DNA of 48,674 nt from Candidatus Wolframiiraptor allenii (GTDB lineage: Archaea > Thermoproteota > Nitrososphaeria_A > Caldarchaeales > Wolframiiraptoraceae), in the NCBI GenBank assembly GCA_023539495.1, contig JAKCEV010000002.1, positions 1 through 48,674 on the forward strand, in the 5' to 3' direction. Both the position numbers and the translations under genes were made by a program. Below, one piece after another: positions 1 through 8,096 of the stretch (the first letter of the stretch is position 1; each line of letters starts with the position of its first letter). A model generated the notes under the pieces. That model searched no databases. It saw only the letters and a program-made list of their open reading frames with translations, and was not told where the DNA came from.

Positions 1-19
1 CAATACCATCCCAGTACAT

Positions 20-409
20 GCCTGCCCTTATTTCTTGGGGACCCGCCTGAAAATGGAAGACTATTATGATGCCGGAAGCCGGCTAAAAATAGGATTCCAT
101 GGCGATAGAGGGGTCTCAGAGCAGATAATTATAATACTGTTCGGGGAGGGGACGAGGTCAAGTATTTCGTGGTCAGGGGCGTGAGCGAGGGCGACAGGCG
201 CGTAACAAGATGTGATATGGTGAGGGTAATGGACTGAGATCAGCTGATCGATTATCTCGGGGATGTCTGAGAGGAGATGTGGGACGCAGTGCTATTCAAG
301 CTGAAGACCGCCGAGACGAGCACGCCATAAGCATCATAACGCCCCACATTTTTTTATCCCCATTTTTATCTCCCATTTTAGGAGGCCTCCTAAAGAAATA
401 AGGGCAGGC
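20..409. repeat. 17-bp inverted repeats bracketing a decayed gene
   Basis: A perfect 17-base inverted repeat is visible: the left arm at 20-36 is the exact reverse complement of the right arm at 393-409. The arms enclose the decayed gene copy at 53-330. This looks like the ends of a small non-autonomous (MITE-like) element of about 390 bases, but no target-site duplication is obvious. The right arm adjoins an 18-base perfect palindrome at 377-394 centred on GGCC. Confidence 0.5.
53..330 (+). pseudogene. Decayed copy of an unrecognised small gene (copy 1)
   Basis: Translation from ATG at 53 runs open to about 150 and then continues one frame over from 151 to TAA at 328-330, interrupted by TGA at about 232 and 256. 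Residues align along the length with the gene fragment at 13277-13548. Shared patterns include a D-[RK]-x-V-[AS]-E-[HQ] block, FVVRG/LVIRG, and the ending W-D-A-x-L-F-K-L-[KR]-x-A-E. The 3' flank is also shared (CATAAGCAT, CCACATTTTT). One TGA replaces a Trp codon of the other copy. I do not recognise the family. The frame change and two stops make this a relic. Confidence 0.6.
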
Positions 410-442
410 TCTTCATTGCGATCCTAATCCTGGTCTTGGATC

Positions 443-460
443 TTAAAACAAGGGTTTTAA
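443..460. terminator. Short hairpin downstream of tRNA-Arg
   Basis: TTAAAAC at 443-449 pairs perfectly with GTTTTAA at 454-460 around a 4-base loop. It lies just past the 3' end of the leftward tRNA-Arg gene, and the minus strand there also has T-rich runs. It could help end the tRNA transcript. It could equally be a chance AT-rich palindrome. Confidence 0.3.
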
Positions 461-470
461 AGAAGTTTTA

Positions 471-562
471 CGGGCCCGGTGGGATTCGAACCCACGCGAC
501 ACCAGCTTTCCACGCCACCAGCTCCGGAGGCTGGGGGCCTATCCTGGCTAGCCGACGGGCCC
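471..562 (-). tRNA. tRNA-Arg (CCG) with a 16-nt intron
   Basis: On the minus strand, acceptor GGGCCCG pairs with CGGGCCC, followed by discriminator G. The D stem is GGCT/GGCC, the T arm GTGGG-TTCGAAT-CCCAC, and the anticodon stem CCAGC/GCTGG with loop CTCCGGA, giving anticodon CCG. The 3' half of the anticodon stem occurs twice 16 bases apart, which is explained by a 16-nt intron after position 37, the canonical archaeal bulge-helix-bulge site. Mature length is about 76 nt. Confidence 0.9.
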
Positions 563-712
563 CTCAGCAGGCAAGCTCTTTTATCCGCTCTTAATCTTTT
601 CCTCCGGGGTCGCGGCATTTTTGGCCCGGCTCATCCATTAAGCTCGAAGCCCTTCTTGTACCACGCGAGGCTTAAATTTCGCTGGGGATGTTGTGATCGC
701 GAGGGACCGGTT

Positions 713-2248
713 ATTGTTTCGGAGCTTGTCCTCCACTGGCTTGAGAGGGAGGTTGCTAGGGCTTTAAAGCGGGCTGGTAGGCCGCTCACCTTCGAGGAGG
801 CTGCGGAGTTCACTGGAAGGGATGTTGGCTCGATCGCTAAAGCCGCTCTCTGGCTCTCAAGTAAAGGGCTGGTAACTGTTGAAGAATATGAGAGAAAGTT
901 CTATGAACTTGGTGATGAGGGGCGGATCTACGCGGAGCATGGTCTCCCAGAGAGAAGGCTCATAGAGGCGCTCAAGGCGGCTGGCGGAAGGCTCGACCTG
1001 AAGATCTTGGAGAGAGAGCTTGGGGAGAAGGAGTTCAGGATTGGTGTTAGCTGGGCTCGCAGAATGGGATGGATAGAAATTGAGAAGGTCGGCGAGAATG
1101 TTTATGCTAAGCTTGTCTCGGAGCCTGGCGAGCTTCCCGAGGAGCGTCTTCTCAGGATTCTACAGGGTGGCGAGAGGGAGGTCTCGGAGATCCCGGAGGA
1201 CTTGAGGGAGGCTTGTCAGCGGCTTGCCTCGAGGCCCGGTGTGCTCGAGGTTAAGGTCAAGAGGGTTCACGTCTTGAAGCCGAGTGAGGTTCTTCTAAAG
1301 CTCGATGATTCTCTTCTCGAGGTTAGGGAGGTTACTAGGCTCACGCCCAGCATGCTTGTATCGGGCGAGTGGAGGCAGGTGAGGTTTAGCAGGTTCGATG
1401 TGCGGGCTCCGACGCCGCCGGTCTTCGCCGGCAAGACGCATCCACTGAGGGAGCTGATAAGGATCGTGAGAGAGGTGTTTGTCGAGATGGGGTTTGAGGA
1501 GATTAAGGGCCCGCTGGTCGAGCTGGCTTTCTGGAACTTCGATGCCCTCTTCCAGCCCCAAGACCACCCTGCGAGGGAGATGCATGACACGTTCTATCTA
1601 GCTGAGCCTGAGATGGGCGATCTGCCCATGCATCTCGTGGAGCCTGTTAGGCGGGTGCATGAGGATGGGGGTGATACAGGGTCTACGGGATGGGGTTATA
1701 AGTGGAGGGAGGATGAAGCGAGAAAGCTGTTACTGAGAACGCATACAACCGCCACGACGATTAGATGGCTTGCCGACCACCGTGAGCCGCCGGTTAAAGT
1801 ATTCTCGGTTGACAGGATATATAGGAATGAAAGAGTCGACTGGAAGCATCTCGCAGAGTTTCATCAGATCGAAGGAATAGTAATGGGCGAGAACGTGTCC
1901 TTCAGGGATCTACTGGGACTGATAAAGGAGTTCTACGCGAGGCTCGGGCTTAAGAATGTCAGGTTTAGGCCAAGCTACTTCCCGTACACGGAGCCGTCAG
2001 CGGAGGCGATAGCATATCTTGAGGATAAGAAAGTCTGGCTCGAGCTCATAGGCATGGGGGTCTTCAGGCCCGAGGTAACCCGGCCCTTGGGGGTAAAGCA
2101 TAGGGTCCTTGCATGGGGAGGAGGATTGGAAAGGCTTGCCCTCGCGCTCTACAACTTAGATGACATAAGAACATTCTACATGAATGATCTAAACTGGATT
2201 AGGGGTATTCCATTATCGTATCTCAGGAGGAGGATTGGGCTGATCTAG
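713..2248 (+). CDS. pheS: Phenylalanyl-tRNA synthetase alpha subunit
   Basis: Class II synthetase alpha chain; with PheT it charges tRNA-Phe. The N-terminal part is winged-helix-like. The catalytic domain shows motif 1 (GFEEIKGPLVE), motif 2 (FSVDRIYRNERVDWKHLAEFHQ) and motif 3 (AWGGGLERLALAL). The stop at 2246-2248 is clear; the start is not. There is no in-frame ATG, GTG or TTG near the expected N-terminus, where the conserved helix LEREVARALKRAG begins. ATT at 713 would give about 511 aa, usual for archaea. It follows a GAGG at 701-704 and lies about 38 bases after a TATA-like CTTAAATTT at 671-679. The nearest in-frame TTG is at 656, upstream of that TATA element. pheT is not in the window. 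Identity is certain; the start is a best guess. Confidence 0.93.
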   Translation: MVSELVLHWLEREVARALKRAGRPLTFEEAAEFTGRDVGSIAKAALWLSSKGLVTVEEYERKFYELGDEGRIYAEHGLPERRLIEALKAAGGRLDLKILERELGEKEFRIGVSWARRMGWIEIEKVGENVYAKLVSEPGELPEERLLRILQGGEREVSEIPEDLREACQRLASRPGVLEVKVKRVHVLKPSEVLLKLDDSLLEVREVTRLTPSMLVSGEWRQVRFSRFDVRAPTPPVFAGKTHPLRELIRIVREVFVEMGFEEIKGPLVELAFWNFDALFQPQDHPAREMHDTFYLAEPEMGDLPMHLVEPVRRVHEDGGDTGSTGWGYKWREDEARKLLLRTHTTATTIRWLADHREPPVKVFSVDRIYRNERVDWKHLAEFHQIEGIVMGENVSFRDLLGLIKEFYARLGLKNVRFRPSYFPYTEPSAEAIAYLEDKKVWLELIGMGVFRPEVTRPLGVKHRVLAWGGGLERLALALYNLDDIRTFYMNDLNWIRGIPLSYLRRRIGLI

Positions 2249-2250
2249 GG

Positions 2251-2859
2251 CTACTCGTAGGCTGGCGAGATAGGTTTGAGTGATAGTATCCACTCGGCGA
2301 ACTTCTTGGCCGCTCTCGCCCTGTGGGAAAGCTTGTTCTTCTCCTCGCTACTCTGCTCGGCGAATGTCCTCCCATCGCCCTCCGCCGGGATGAATATTGG
2401 GTCGAAACCGAAGCCGCCGGAGCCGCGGGGCTCCATCGCTATGTATCCCTCAACCTCTCCCGTGAATATTTTGACGCCGCCTATCATCGGCGTGTAAAAT
2501 GCTATGACGGATAGGAATCGCGCCCTCCTATCCTCAACATTCTCCATGAGCTTCAGTATCCCCTTTATCCCAATAGTTTTATATGCATAGCTGCTGAAGG
2601 GGCCTGGAAAGCCGTTCAACGTGTTTATGAAGAGACCTGCATCCTCGACTAGAACTGGTTCCCTGAGGATATCATAGGCATAGATCGCGCTCTCCTCAGC
2701 AATTATCCTCAGATCCATCGCCTGTATCTCTGGCGTCTTAATGGGCTCAATCCTGAAGCTTAATTTATACTCGGAGAAGATGTTCTCGAATTCCCTAGCC
2801 TTCCCCGGATTGCTTGTCACTACCACGAATCTAATGCCTCTTTCTCCGCTCCTCAACAT
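2251..2859 (-). CDS. XTP/dITP diphosphatase (HAM1/RdgB family)
   Basis: Hydrolyses non-canonical purine nucleoside triphosphates (XTP, ITP, dITP) to the monophosphate plus pyrophosphate, keeping them out of nucleic acids. Family hallmarks are the N-terminal substrate loop VVTSNPGKAREF, the EDAGLFINTLNGFPGPFSS block with the catalytic acidic residues, and GGFGFDPIFIP followed by EEKNKLSHRARA. Its length, 202 aa, is typical. It is the last gene of a leftward operon Kae1-Bud32-XTPase and overlaps bud32 by 29 bases if M1 at 2859 is used. GTG codons just inside would shorten the overlap. It ends two bases from the pheS stop, tail to tail. Confidence 0.93.
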   Translation of the reverse strand: MLRSGERGIRFVVVTSNPGKAREFENIFSEYKLSFRIEPIKTPEIQAMDLRIIAEESAIYAYDILREPVLVEDAGLFINTLNGFPGPFSSYAYKTIGIKGILKLMENVEDRRARFLSVIAFYTPMIGGVKIFTGEVEGYIAMEPRGSGGFGFDPIFIPAEGDGRTFAEQSSEEKNKLSHRARAAKKFAEWILSLKPISPAYE

Positions 2860-3526
2860 ATCTTCCCCTACTCCTGATCTCCTTAACCTTTTCGATCAAT
2901 GCCTGTAGGAAGTCCATGCCGGCTGCCGTTGCATATCCCTTGAGGAAGCTCCTCATAAACGCCGCTCTTAACCTGTGGTGAACACTCTCTAGGCTTCTAT
3001 CGAGAAGGTGGATGTCCACGGCCAGCTCCTCCAGGTCATCCGTTATCGCGCTTAGGCCGAAGTCTATGAGATAGAGGTTTCCCATTCTGTCGAGCATAAT
3101 ATTTGATGTTGTGAGGTCCCCATGCGCGACGCCGCCTCTATGCATTCTCCCAACCATCCTGCCGAGCTCGTTTGCCAGCCTCTCAACCTCCTCAGCCGGT
3201 AGCGAGTCTAGGACCTTCTTCAGCTCAACCCCCTCGATCAGCTGGAGGTAGAGTGTCGCCTCACTCCTATCCATGAGGAGGATTGCTGGGCATGGTATCC
3301 CAAGCCTCCTCAAGCTAGTGATCACCCTAGCCTCATGCAAGGTTCTCCTATCCCTAATCCACCTATCAAGCTCCGGGAACCTGTAGGGTTTTGGTACACG
3401 ATGCTTTGACACCATCTTAAACCCATTCCACTCGAGCCGGGAGATGATGGCCTCCGCGCCTATCCTAATGACCTCAAGCTTCTCCCCGATCATCATGCCT
3501 CCCTCTATAGGCCTAGCATCCTCCAT
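2831..3526 (-). CDS. bud32: Bud32 kinase/ATPase of the KEOPS complex
   Basis: Small RIO-like kinase that activates Kae1 in the KEOPS complex, which makes the t6A37 modification on ANN-decoding tRNAs. Visible motifs are an RIGAEA nucleotide loop (21-26), K41, catalytic HGDLTTSN (135-142) and the metal-binding IDFG (154-157). At 231 aa it has no extra domains. It overlaps the 3' end of kae1 by 22 bases; ATG codons at residues 11 and 12 are alternative starts. In some Euryarchaeota Kae1 and Bud32 are fused, while here they are separate adjacent genes. Confidence 0.95.
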   Translation of the reverse strand: MEDARPIEGGMMIGEKLEVIRIGAEAIISRLEWNGFKMVSKHRVPKPYRFPELDRWIRDRRTLHEARVITSLRRLGIPCPAILLMDRSEATLYLQLIEGVELKKVLDSLPAEEVERLANELGRMVGRMHRGGVAHGDLTTSNIMLDRMGNLYLIDFGLSAITDDLEELAVDIHLLDRSLESVHHRLRAAFMRSFLKGYATAAGMDFLQALIEKVKEIRSRGRYVEERRKRH

Positions 3527-4512
3527 CTGGCCTCGGCCTCATCTAGCCTGAATCTAGGCCTAACCCTGCTATCCTCAATCCTGAGCGTCTGGCCTGCGAT
3601 GAGCTGGAGGACCCCTGTCCAGGCGATCATCGCGCCGTTATCGCCCGCGTACTCCGGGGGAACTGCGTAGACCTTTGCATCATGGAGTTTCGCCATCTCC
3701 TCGATCATCTCCATCAGCCTCCTACTTCTAGCGAGCCCGCCCACGAGAAGTATCTCCTCCTTCTCAGCATATGCCAGTGCCCTCTCAAGGGTCTCTGTCA
3801 GCATGCTGTAAACAGTCTCGGTTATGCTGAGGCAGAGATCCTCGAGCCTAACCTCTCCGAGGAGCTTCAGGGCCGCTGTCAGGAGGCCTGAGAATGAGAC
3901 GTCCATCCCCTTAACTCGATAGGGAAGTGAGTGAAATCTCTCACCTCTCCTAGCATATTCCTCTGGAGCTGGCATGGGCCCTATGCCAGCCTTTATCCCA
4001 AAGACATCGAGACAGTTTCCAGCAGCTATATCCAAGGTCTCGCCGAGGATCCTATATCTGCCGTCGATGTAGCTTGTGATCATTGTGTTGCCTCCGGCGA
4101 CATAGAGGACGACGGGGTCCTTGCAGCCGGTTATGAGTCTTCCGATCTCGATATGGGCCACGCTATGGTTGACGCCTATCAGGGGCTTGCCGAGCCTGAG
4201 GGCGATGGCGCGTGCCACCGTGGCGCCGACCCTGAGGCATGGCCCCATCCCGGGCCCAATTGAGAACGCTATCCCATCGAGGTCTATGGGCTTTACGCCA
4301 GCCTGCTCAAGGGCCTCCCTCAGCGCCTTTGCTGCTATCCTGCTATGATGCTGAGCTGCCTCCCTTGGATGTATCCCGCCCTCCCTCGGCCGGTAGACAT
4401 AGTTCACGTTGGCCAGTATCTTGCCGGAGCTCGACGCTATCCCGACGCCGAATGTATGAGCTGTGGACTCTATGCCGAGGACCAGCTTCTCATCGAGCTT
4501 TGAGGCCGCCAA
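3505..4512 (-). CDS. kae1: Kae1/TsaD, tRNA threonylcarbamoyladenosine synthase catalytic subunit
   Basis: Catalytic ASKHA-fold subunit of KEOPS; transfers threonylcarbamoyl from TC-AMP to A37 of tRNA. Typical features are GIESTAHTFGVGI at the N-terminus, the metal-binding pair in NHSVAHIEIGR (H116, H120), YVAGGNT, LLVGGLARSRRL and the C-terminal PPEYAGDNGAMIAW. At 335 aa it has the normal single-domain length. It heads a leftward operon with bud32 and the XTP diphosphatase. Confidence 0.96.
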   Translation of the reverse strand: MAASKLDEKLVLGIESTAHTFGVGIASSSGKILANVNYVYRPREGGIHPREAAQHHSRIAAKALREALEQAGVKPIDLDGIAFSIGPGMGPCLRVGATVARAIALRLGKPLIGVNHSVAHIEIGRLITGCKDPVVLYVAGGNTMITSYIDGRYRILGETLDIAAGNCLDVFGIKAGIGPMPAPEEYARRGERFHSLPYRVKGMDVSFSGLLTAALKLLGEVRLEDLCLSITETVYSMLTETLERALAYAEKEEILLVGGLARSRRLMEMIEEMAKLHDAKVYAVPPEYAGDNGAMIAWTGVLQLIAGQTLRIEDSRVRPRFRLDEAEARWRMLGL

Positions 4513-4550
4513 CCCGGCTATAAACTCGGATGGATGGGGCTTTTGAGGGT

Positions 4551-6479
4551 TTAGCCTCCCCAGATGACCTCGGATACGTCGTCGAGCCCGAGCTCCTTCA
4601 GCTTCTCCCTCGTAGGTTTCCCGGTCTTCTTATCCCATCCAAGGGCTTCATATGTTTCGTCGAGCATCATATCTAGGTTCTCGACCTTCTGGCCCTTCGT
4701 GGGTCCTGTTGCGAGGGGTTCCATGAGCCTCTTTGGTAGCCTATCATCCTTCCTGCCAACTCCCTCTCTCACATTGAAACAACGCTTCAGCGTATAGACT
4801 CTATCGGAGATTTTGATCAGGTCCTTGGGGCTGAGATCCCATCCCGTGAGCGCGGAGACGAGGCGTGAGAGTCTTGCTGGCGTGAGTATCTCATCCTCCC
4901 CTCCCTGCATGCTGAACCTACATATCCCGAGTATGCTCGCGAGCTCGCCATAGAGCCAGAGAAGCCTGCATGCCTCACCCCTCCTGACACCAGTCTCCTC
5001 GAACCTGCTCGGCGGCGGCCACGGCAGCCCAAGCTCCCCAAGTCCTAGGCTCGACCTAGAGAAGTCCCACATCGGAGACCATATCGGCTCTATGTGGCAT
5101 GCACCCCTCGGGTTTCCAATAGCATACTGTATTGCGAGCGATTTCGATGTCCCCCGGGTATCATGGGCCGGCACCTCCAGCCCCTTGCCGTGACACGCGA
5201 AGTCCTCTGCGCCTCTCCCAATCTTCTCGGCGGCGCGCTTAACGCCCTCGGCCAAGAGATCACCGATATACTTGCGCTCGATGATGAGCTCGAGGAGCTT
5301 TAGGCATGCATCCGCATCGCCCCATCTCAGCCTGATCCCTCCCGTATCCTCATCGGTTATCAGGCCCTTCTCATAGGCCTCTATCGCGAATGCGATCGCG
5401 TTTCCAGCAGAGATCGTGTCTATGCCGTAAGTGTTACAGAGATAGCTTGCCCTGATGAGGGGCTCAAGAGATCCCATCATGCTCTGGACACCGAGCATGT
5501 CCGTGGTCTCATATTCGGCGCCTTCATGAGGTGGTGTCATATACGGGCCTGATGGAACCCAGACATATCTCCCGCAGCCTATTGGGCATCCCATGCATGC
5601 CCTTCGCTTGAGCAAGTATCTCCGCGCGAGCTCCTCGCCCGACATTTTCTCCGCCTCCTCATAGTAACATGTCTGAAAGTTTTTCGTCGGCAGGGCTCCT
5701 GACTCGTTCAGCCCCAATAATCCGCCAACGGTTCCGAATTGGCCCAGAGACCCCCTGCCCTGCTTGCCCACAGCCTTTATTGCCTCCAGGGCGGCCTCAT
5801 AGAACTCGTCGGGCTTGGCGGCCTCTATATCGTGGTCGCCATCTACCACTATCGCCTTAAGCTTCTTTGAGCCCATCACGGCGCCTCCGCCACATCTCCC
5901 TGCAGCCCGATCATAGTCAACCATTATGCTCGCATACCTGATTAGCTTCTCGCCTCCCGGCCCGATGCATGCGACGGATGCTTGGGGGTCGCCAACCTCC
6001 TCGAGCAGGATGTCGGTTGCCTCATGAACAGTCTTGCCCCATATATGGGATGCATCCCTGATCTCCGGCGAATCATCCACGACGCTGAGGTAGACGGGCT
6101 TATCCGACGCCCCCTCGACTATTATAAAATCGTAGCCAGCATACTTCAGCCTCGGCCCGAAGCTCCCCCCAGCCCTAGTCTGACCAAAGATCCCCGTCAG
6201 CGGCGACTTGAAGGCGAACTCGACGCTGCCAGAGCATGGTGCTAGGGTGCCCGTGAGCGGCCCGGTGCACGCTATCAGCAGGTTCTCAGGGCTAAACGGG
6301 TCCACCCCCCTCTCAAGACTATCCCATAGTATTCTCGCCGCATAGCCCGTTCCGCCTAGATAGAACTTCAGGAGATTGGGCTTAAGCTCTTCCTCCACTA
6401 TCTTGGCCTTCGAAAGGTTAACGCGGAGGATCCTGCCAGCATAGCCGTAAAGCTTCCCACCTGTCATCCGCATGCTCAC
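4551..6479 (-). CDS. aor: Tungsten-containing aldehyde:ferredoxin oxidoreductase
   Basis: AOR-family enzyme oxidising aldehydes to carboxylic acids with a tungsten bis-pyranopterin cofactor and a [4Fe-4S] cluster, normally passing electrons to ferredoxin. Cluster ligands are visible: C295-x2-C298-x3-C302 and C520. The pterin-binding regions GQTRAGGSFGP and DTISAGNAIAF are present. At 642 aa it has usual length. The GTG start at 6479 overlaps the ferredoxin stop as GTGA, indicating translational coupling; ATG codons at residues 3 and 5 are alternatives. The exact substrate cannot be told from sequence. The divergent moaA supplies a pterin-cofactor step. Confidence 0.93.
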   Translation of the reverse strand: MSMRMTGGKLYGYAGRILRVNLSKAKIVEEELKPNLLKFYLGGTGYAARILWDSLERGVDPFSPENLLIACTGPLTGTLAPCSGSVEFAFKSPLTGIFGQTRAGGSFGPRLKYAGYDFIIVEGASDKPVYLSVVDDSPEIRDASHIWGKTVHEATDILLEEVGDPQASVACIGPGGEKLIRYASIMVDYDRAAGRCGGGAVMGSKKLKAIVVDGDHDIEAAKPDEFYEAALEAIKAVGKQGRGSLGQFGTVGGLLGLNESGALPTKNFQTCYYEEAEKMSGEELARRYLLKRRACMGCPIGCGRYVWVPSGPYMTPPHEGAEYETTDMLGVQSMMGSLEPLIRASYLCNTYGIDTISAGNAIAFAIEAYEKGLITDEDTGGIRLRWGDADACLKLLELIIERKYIGDLLAEGVKRAAEKIGRGAEDFACHGKGLEVPAHDTRGTSKSLAIQYAIGNPRGACHIEPIWSPMWDFSRSSLGLGELGLPWPPPSRFEETGVRRGEACRLLWLYGELASILGICRFSMQGGEDEILTPARLSRLVSALTGWDLSPKDLIKISDRVYTLKRCFNVREGVGRKDDRLPKRLMEPLATGPTKGQKVENLDMMLDETYEALGWDKKTGKPTREKLKELGLDDVSEVIWGG

Positions 6480-6961
6480 CTCGCATCGGGCTTTAAGGGT
6501 GTAATCTCCCTCCTCTGGAGCCTTGAGAAAGCCATTCGCTTATACTCGGCCGCGTCATCCGGGTCCAAATAGAGGAGTACGCCCTCTGGACACACCTTAG
6601 CACACTCGGGATCGCCATCGCAGAGATCACATAGAAGGGCTTTATGGGTCTCGGGATCCCTAGAGACGGCACCATATGGGCAGACATGCACACATATACC
6701 GCACCCAGTGCATTTCTCGGGATCAACCTTCACGGCGCCCGTTCTAAGATCTCTTGAGAGGGCGTTGAAGGGACATGCGCTGATGCAGAGGCCGCATTGG
6801 ATGCAGTATATTGGCGAGTCGACGGGTTCATGGGGAAGTCTCACAACCCTGATCCTTGATCTTGCGGGGTTAATCACTTTGAAATGCCTGTAGGAGCATG
6901 CGAGCATGCATATTCTACATCCGGTGCACTTGTCCGGGCTTATGACAAGTGTTCTCGGCAT
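6476..6961 (-). CDS. Polyferredoxin-like subunit with four [4Fe-4S] motifs (AOR partner)
   Basis: Electron-transfer protein of 161 aa resembling DmsB/NrfC-type iron-sulfur subunits. Four Cys clusters are visible: CTGCRICMLAC near the N-terminus, CIQCGLCISACP, CTGCGICVHVCP, and CDLCDGDPECAKVCP. It lies directly upstream of and overlaps the AOR gene by 4 bases, so it is most likely the electron acceptor of that oxidoreductase. No signal peptide, so cytoplasmic. ATG at 6961 lies about 29 bases from the shared TATA element at 6988-6995, consistent with a leaderless transcript. Confidence 0.9.
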   Translation of the reverse strand: MPRTLVISPDKCTGCRICMLACSYRHFKVINPARSRIRVVRLPHEPVDSPIYCIQCGLCISACPFNALSRDLRTGAVKVDPEKCTGCGICVHVCPYGAVSRDPETHKALLCDLCDGDPECAKVCPEGVLLYLDPDDAAEYKRMAFSRLQRREITPLKPDAR

Positions 6962-6987
6962 GTTAAGGACTTCGTTATCCTTGATCC

Positions 6988-6995
6988 CTTTTAAG
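6988..6995. promoter_or_regulatory. Bidirectional TATA element between ferredoxin/aor and moaA
   Basis: CTTTTAAG reads CTTAAAAG on the other strand. Its centre is about 30 bases from both ATG 6961 (leftward) and ATG 7023 (rightward), so one AT-rich core may serve two leaderless transcripts. This would tie tungsto-enzyme expression to cofactor synthesis. Confidence 0.5.
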
Positions 6996-7022
6996 CGTTA
7001 CTCCACGGTGTATCATGGAATT

Positions 7023-8048
7023 ATGCTTAAAAGGGCCATAGATGAATCTCAAGCTGTCATACCATTGGCTCTGATGGATCGTTATGGCAGGCCGGTAGTG
7101 GGTCTCAGGATCTCGGTCACGCCAGCCTGTGATCTAAGATGCTTCTTCTGCCATGGTGAGGGCCTTGACGATAAATCCAATGAACTGATGACCCCTGAAG
7201 AAATTGAGCGCATTGTCAAGGTGGCTATGGAGCTTGGCGTGGATTCTGTAAAGCTCACTGGCGGGGAGCCCATGATGAGACCCGACATACTCGAGATAGT
7301 CTCGAGGCTTGGGGGACTAGGGCTGAGGGATTTCTCCATGACGACGAATGGATTCAGGTTTGCTGAGATAGCGCAGGAGCTCAGGAGACGTGGGTTGAAG
7401 AGAGTTAACATAAGCCTGCATTCTACCAGGCCTGATCGTTATGCCATAATAACCGGGCTGGATCCCGTGGAAGGTGCTAGGAGGCATGCTCAAGTGCTTG
7501 AGGCCATGAGGGCTGCTGTTGAGGCTGGTTTCAATCCTGTCAAGCTCAATGTCGTCATGCTCCGCGGTATAAATGATGACGAGCTCGATGATCTTATTAG
7601 GCTTGCCGAGGAGCTATCCTCATCCAGCGAGATAGTTGTTCAGCTGATAGAGCTCGTGGGATGCGGCCTCGCTGCGGGCCAGAGGCTGGAACATTATTAT
7701 CTCCCGCTTTCAAGTCTCGAGGGAAGGATAGCGCAGACGGCGATAGCGAGGATAACGAGAAGCCTCCATTACAGGAGCAGATATCTAATGCCTAATGGGG
7801 TGTGGGTCGAGTTCATCAGGCCGTCCGGAAACTATCTCTTCTGCATGAATGATACAAGACTTAGGATAACTCATGATGGGAAGTTCAAGCCATGCTTGAT
7901 GAGGAGCGATAACGAGATAGAGTTCCTCAAGGCAATGAGGTCGGGAGCATCGGACGAGGAGCTAAAAAGACTATTCCTAAGAGCAGTTGAGGCAAGAGAG
8001 CCATTCTGGAAGCCCCCGAAAAAAGAAGATAAAATCATGGAGAGGTGA
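7023..8048 (+). CDS. moaA: MoaA-like radical SAM enzyme (GTP 3',8-cyclase family)
   Basis: Radical SAM protein of the MoaA family, first step of molybdopterin/tungstopterin synthesis. The N-terminal cluster is C36-x3-C40-x2-C43, followed by KLTGGEPMMR, MTTNG, and the MoaA-type substrate region with R-x-R-x-T. The C-terminal second cluster keeps C274 and C291 at the right spacing, but the middle ligand (277) is Asp instead of Cys. Start ATG 7023 is chosen for its distance from the TATA at 6988-6995; upstream in-frame codons would run into the promoter. It is 341 aa. It is divergent from the AOR pair, which fits supply of the tungsten cofactor. The Asp substitution leaves some doubt about exact activity. 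Confidence 0.88.
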   Translation: MLKRAIDESQAVIPLALMDRYGRPVVGLRISVTPACDLRCFFCHGEGLDDKSNELMTPEEIERIVKVAMELGVDSVKLTGGEPMMRPDILEIVSRLGGLGLRDFSMTTNGFRFAEIAQELRRRGLKRVNISLHSTRPDRYAIITGLDPVEGARRHAQVLEAMRAAVEAGFNPVKLNVVMLRGINDDELDDLIRLAEELSSSSEIVVQLIELVGCGLAAGQRLEHYYLPLSSLEGRIAQTAIARITRSLHYRSRYLMPNGVWVEFIRPSGNYLFCMNDTRLRITHDGKFKPCLMRSDNEIEFLKAMRSGASDEELKRLFLRAVEAREPFWKPPKKEDKIMER

Positions 8049-8096
8049 TGAAGCATTGCTGGCCTTCGAGGGAATCCATGTCTCGACTATGAGAGC

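Noticed and set aside
479-712. N-terminal extension of PheS read from the tRNA-Arg gene
   Set aside because: The open frame begins inside the tRNA and passes through its promoter; the residues show no PheS similarity.
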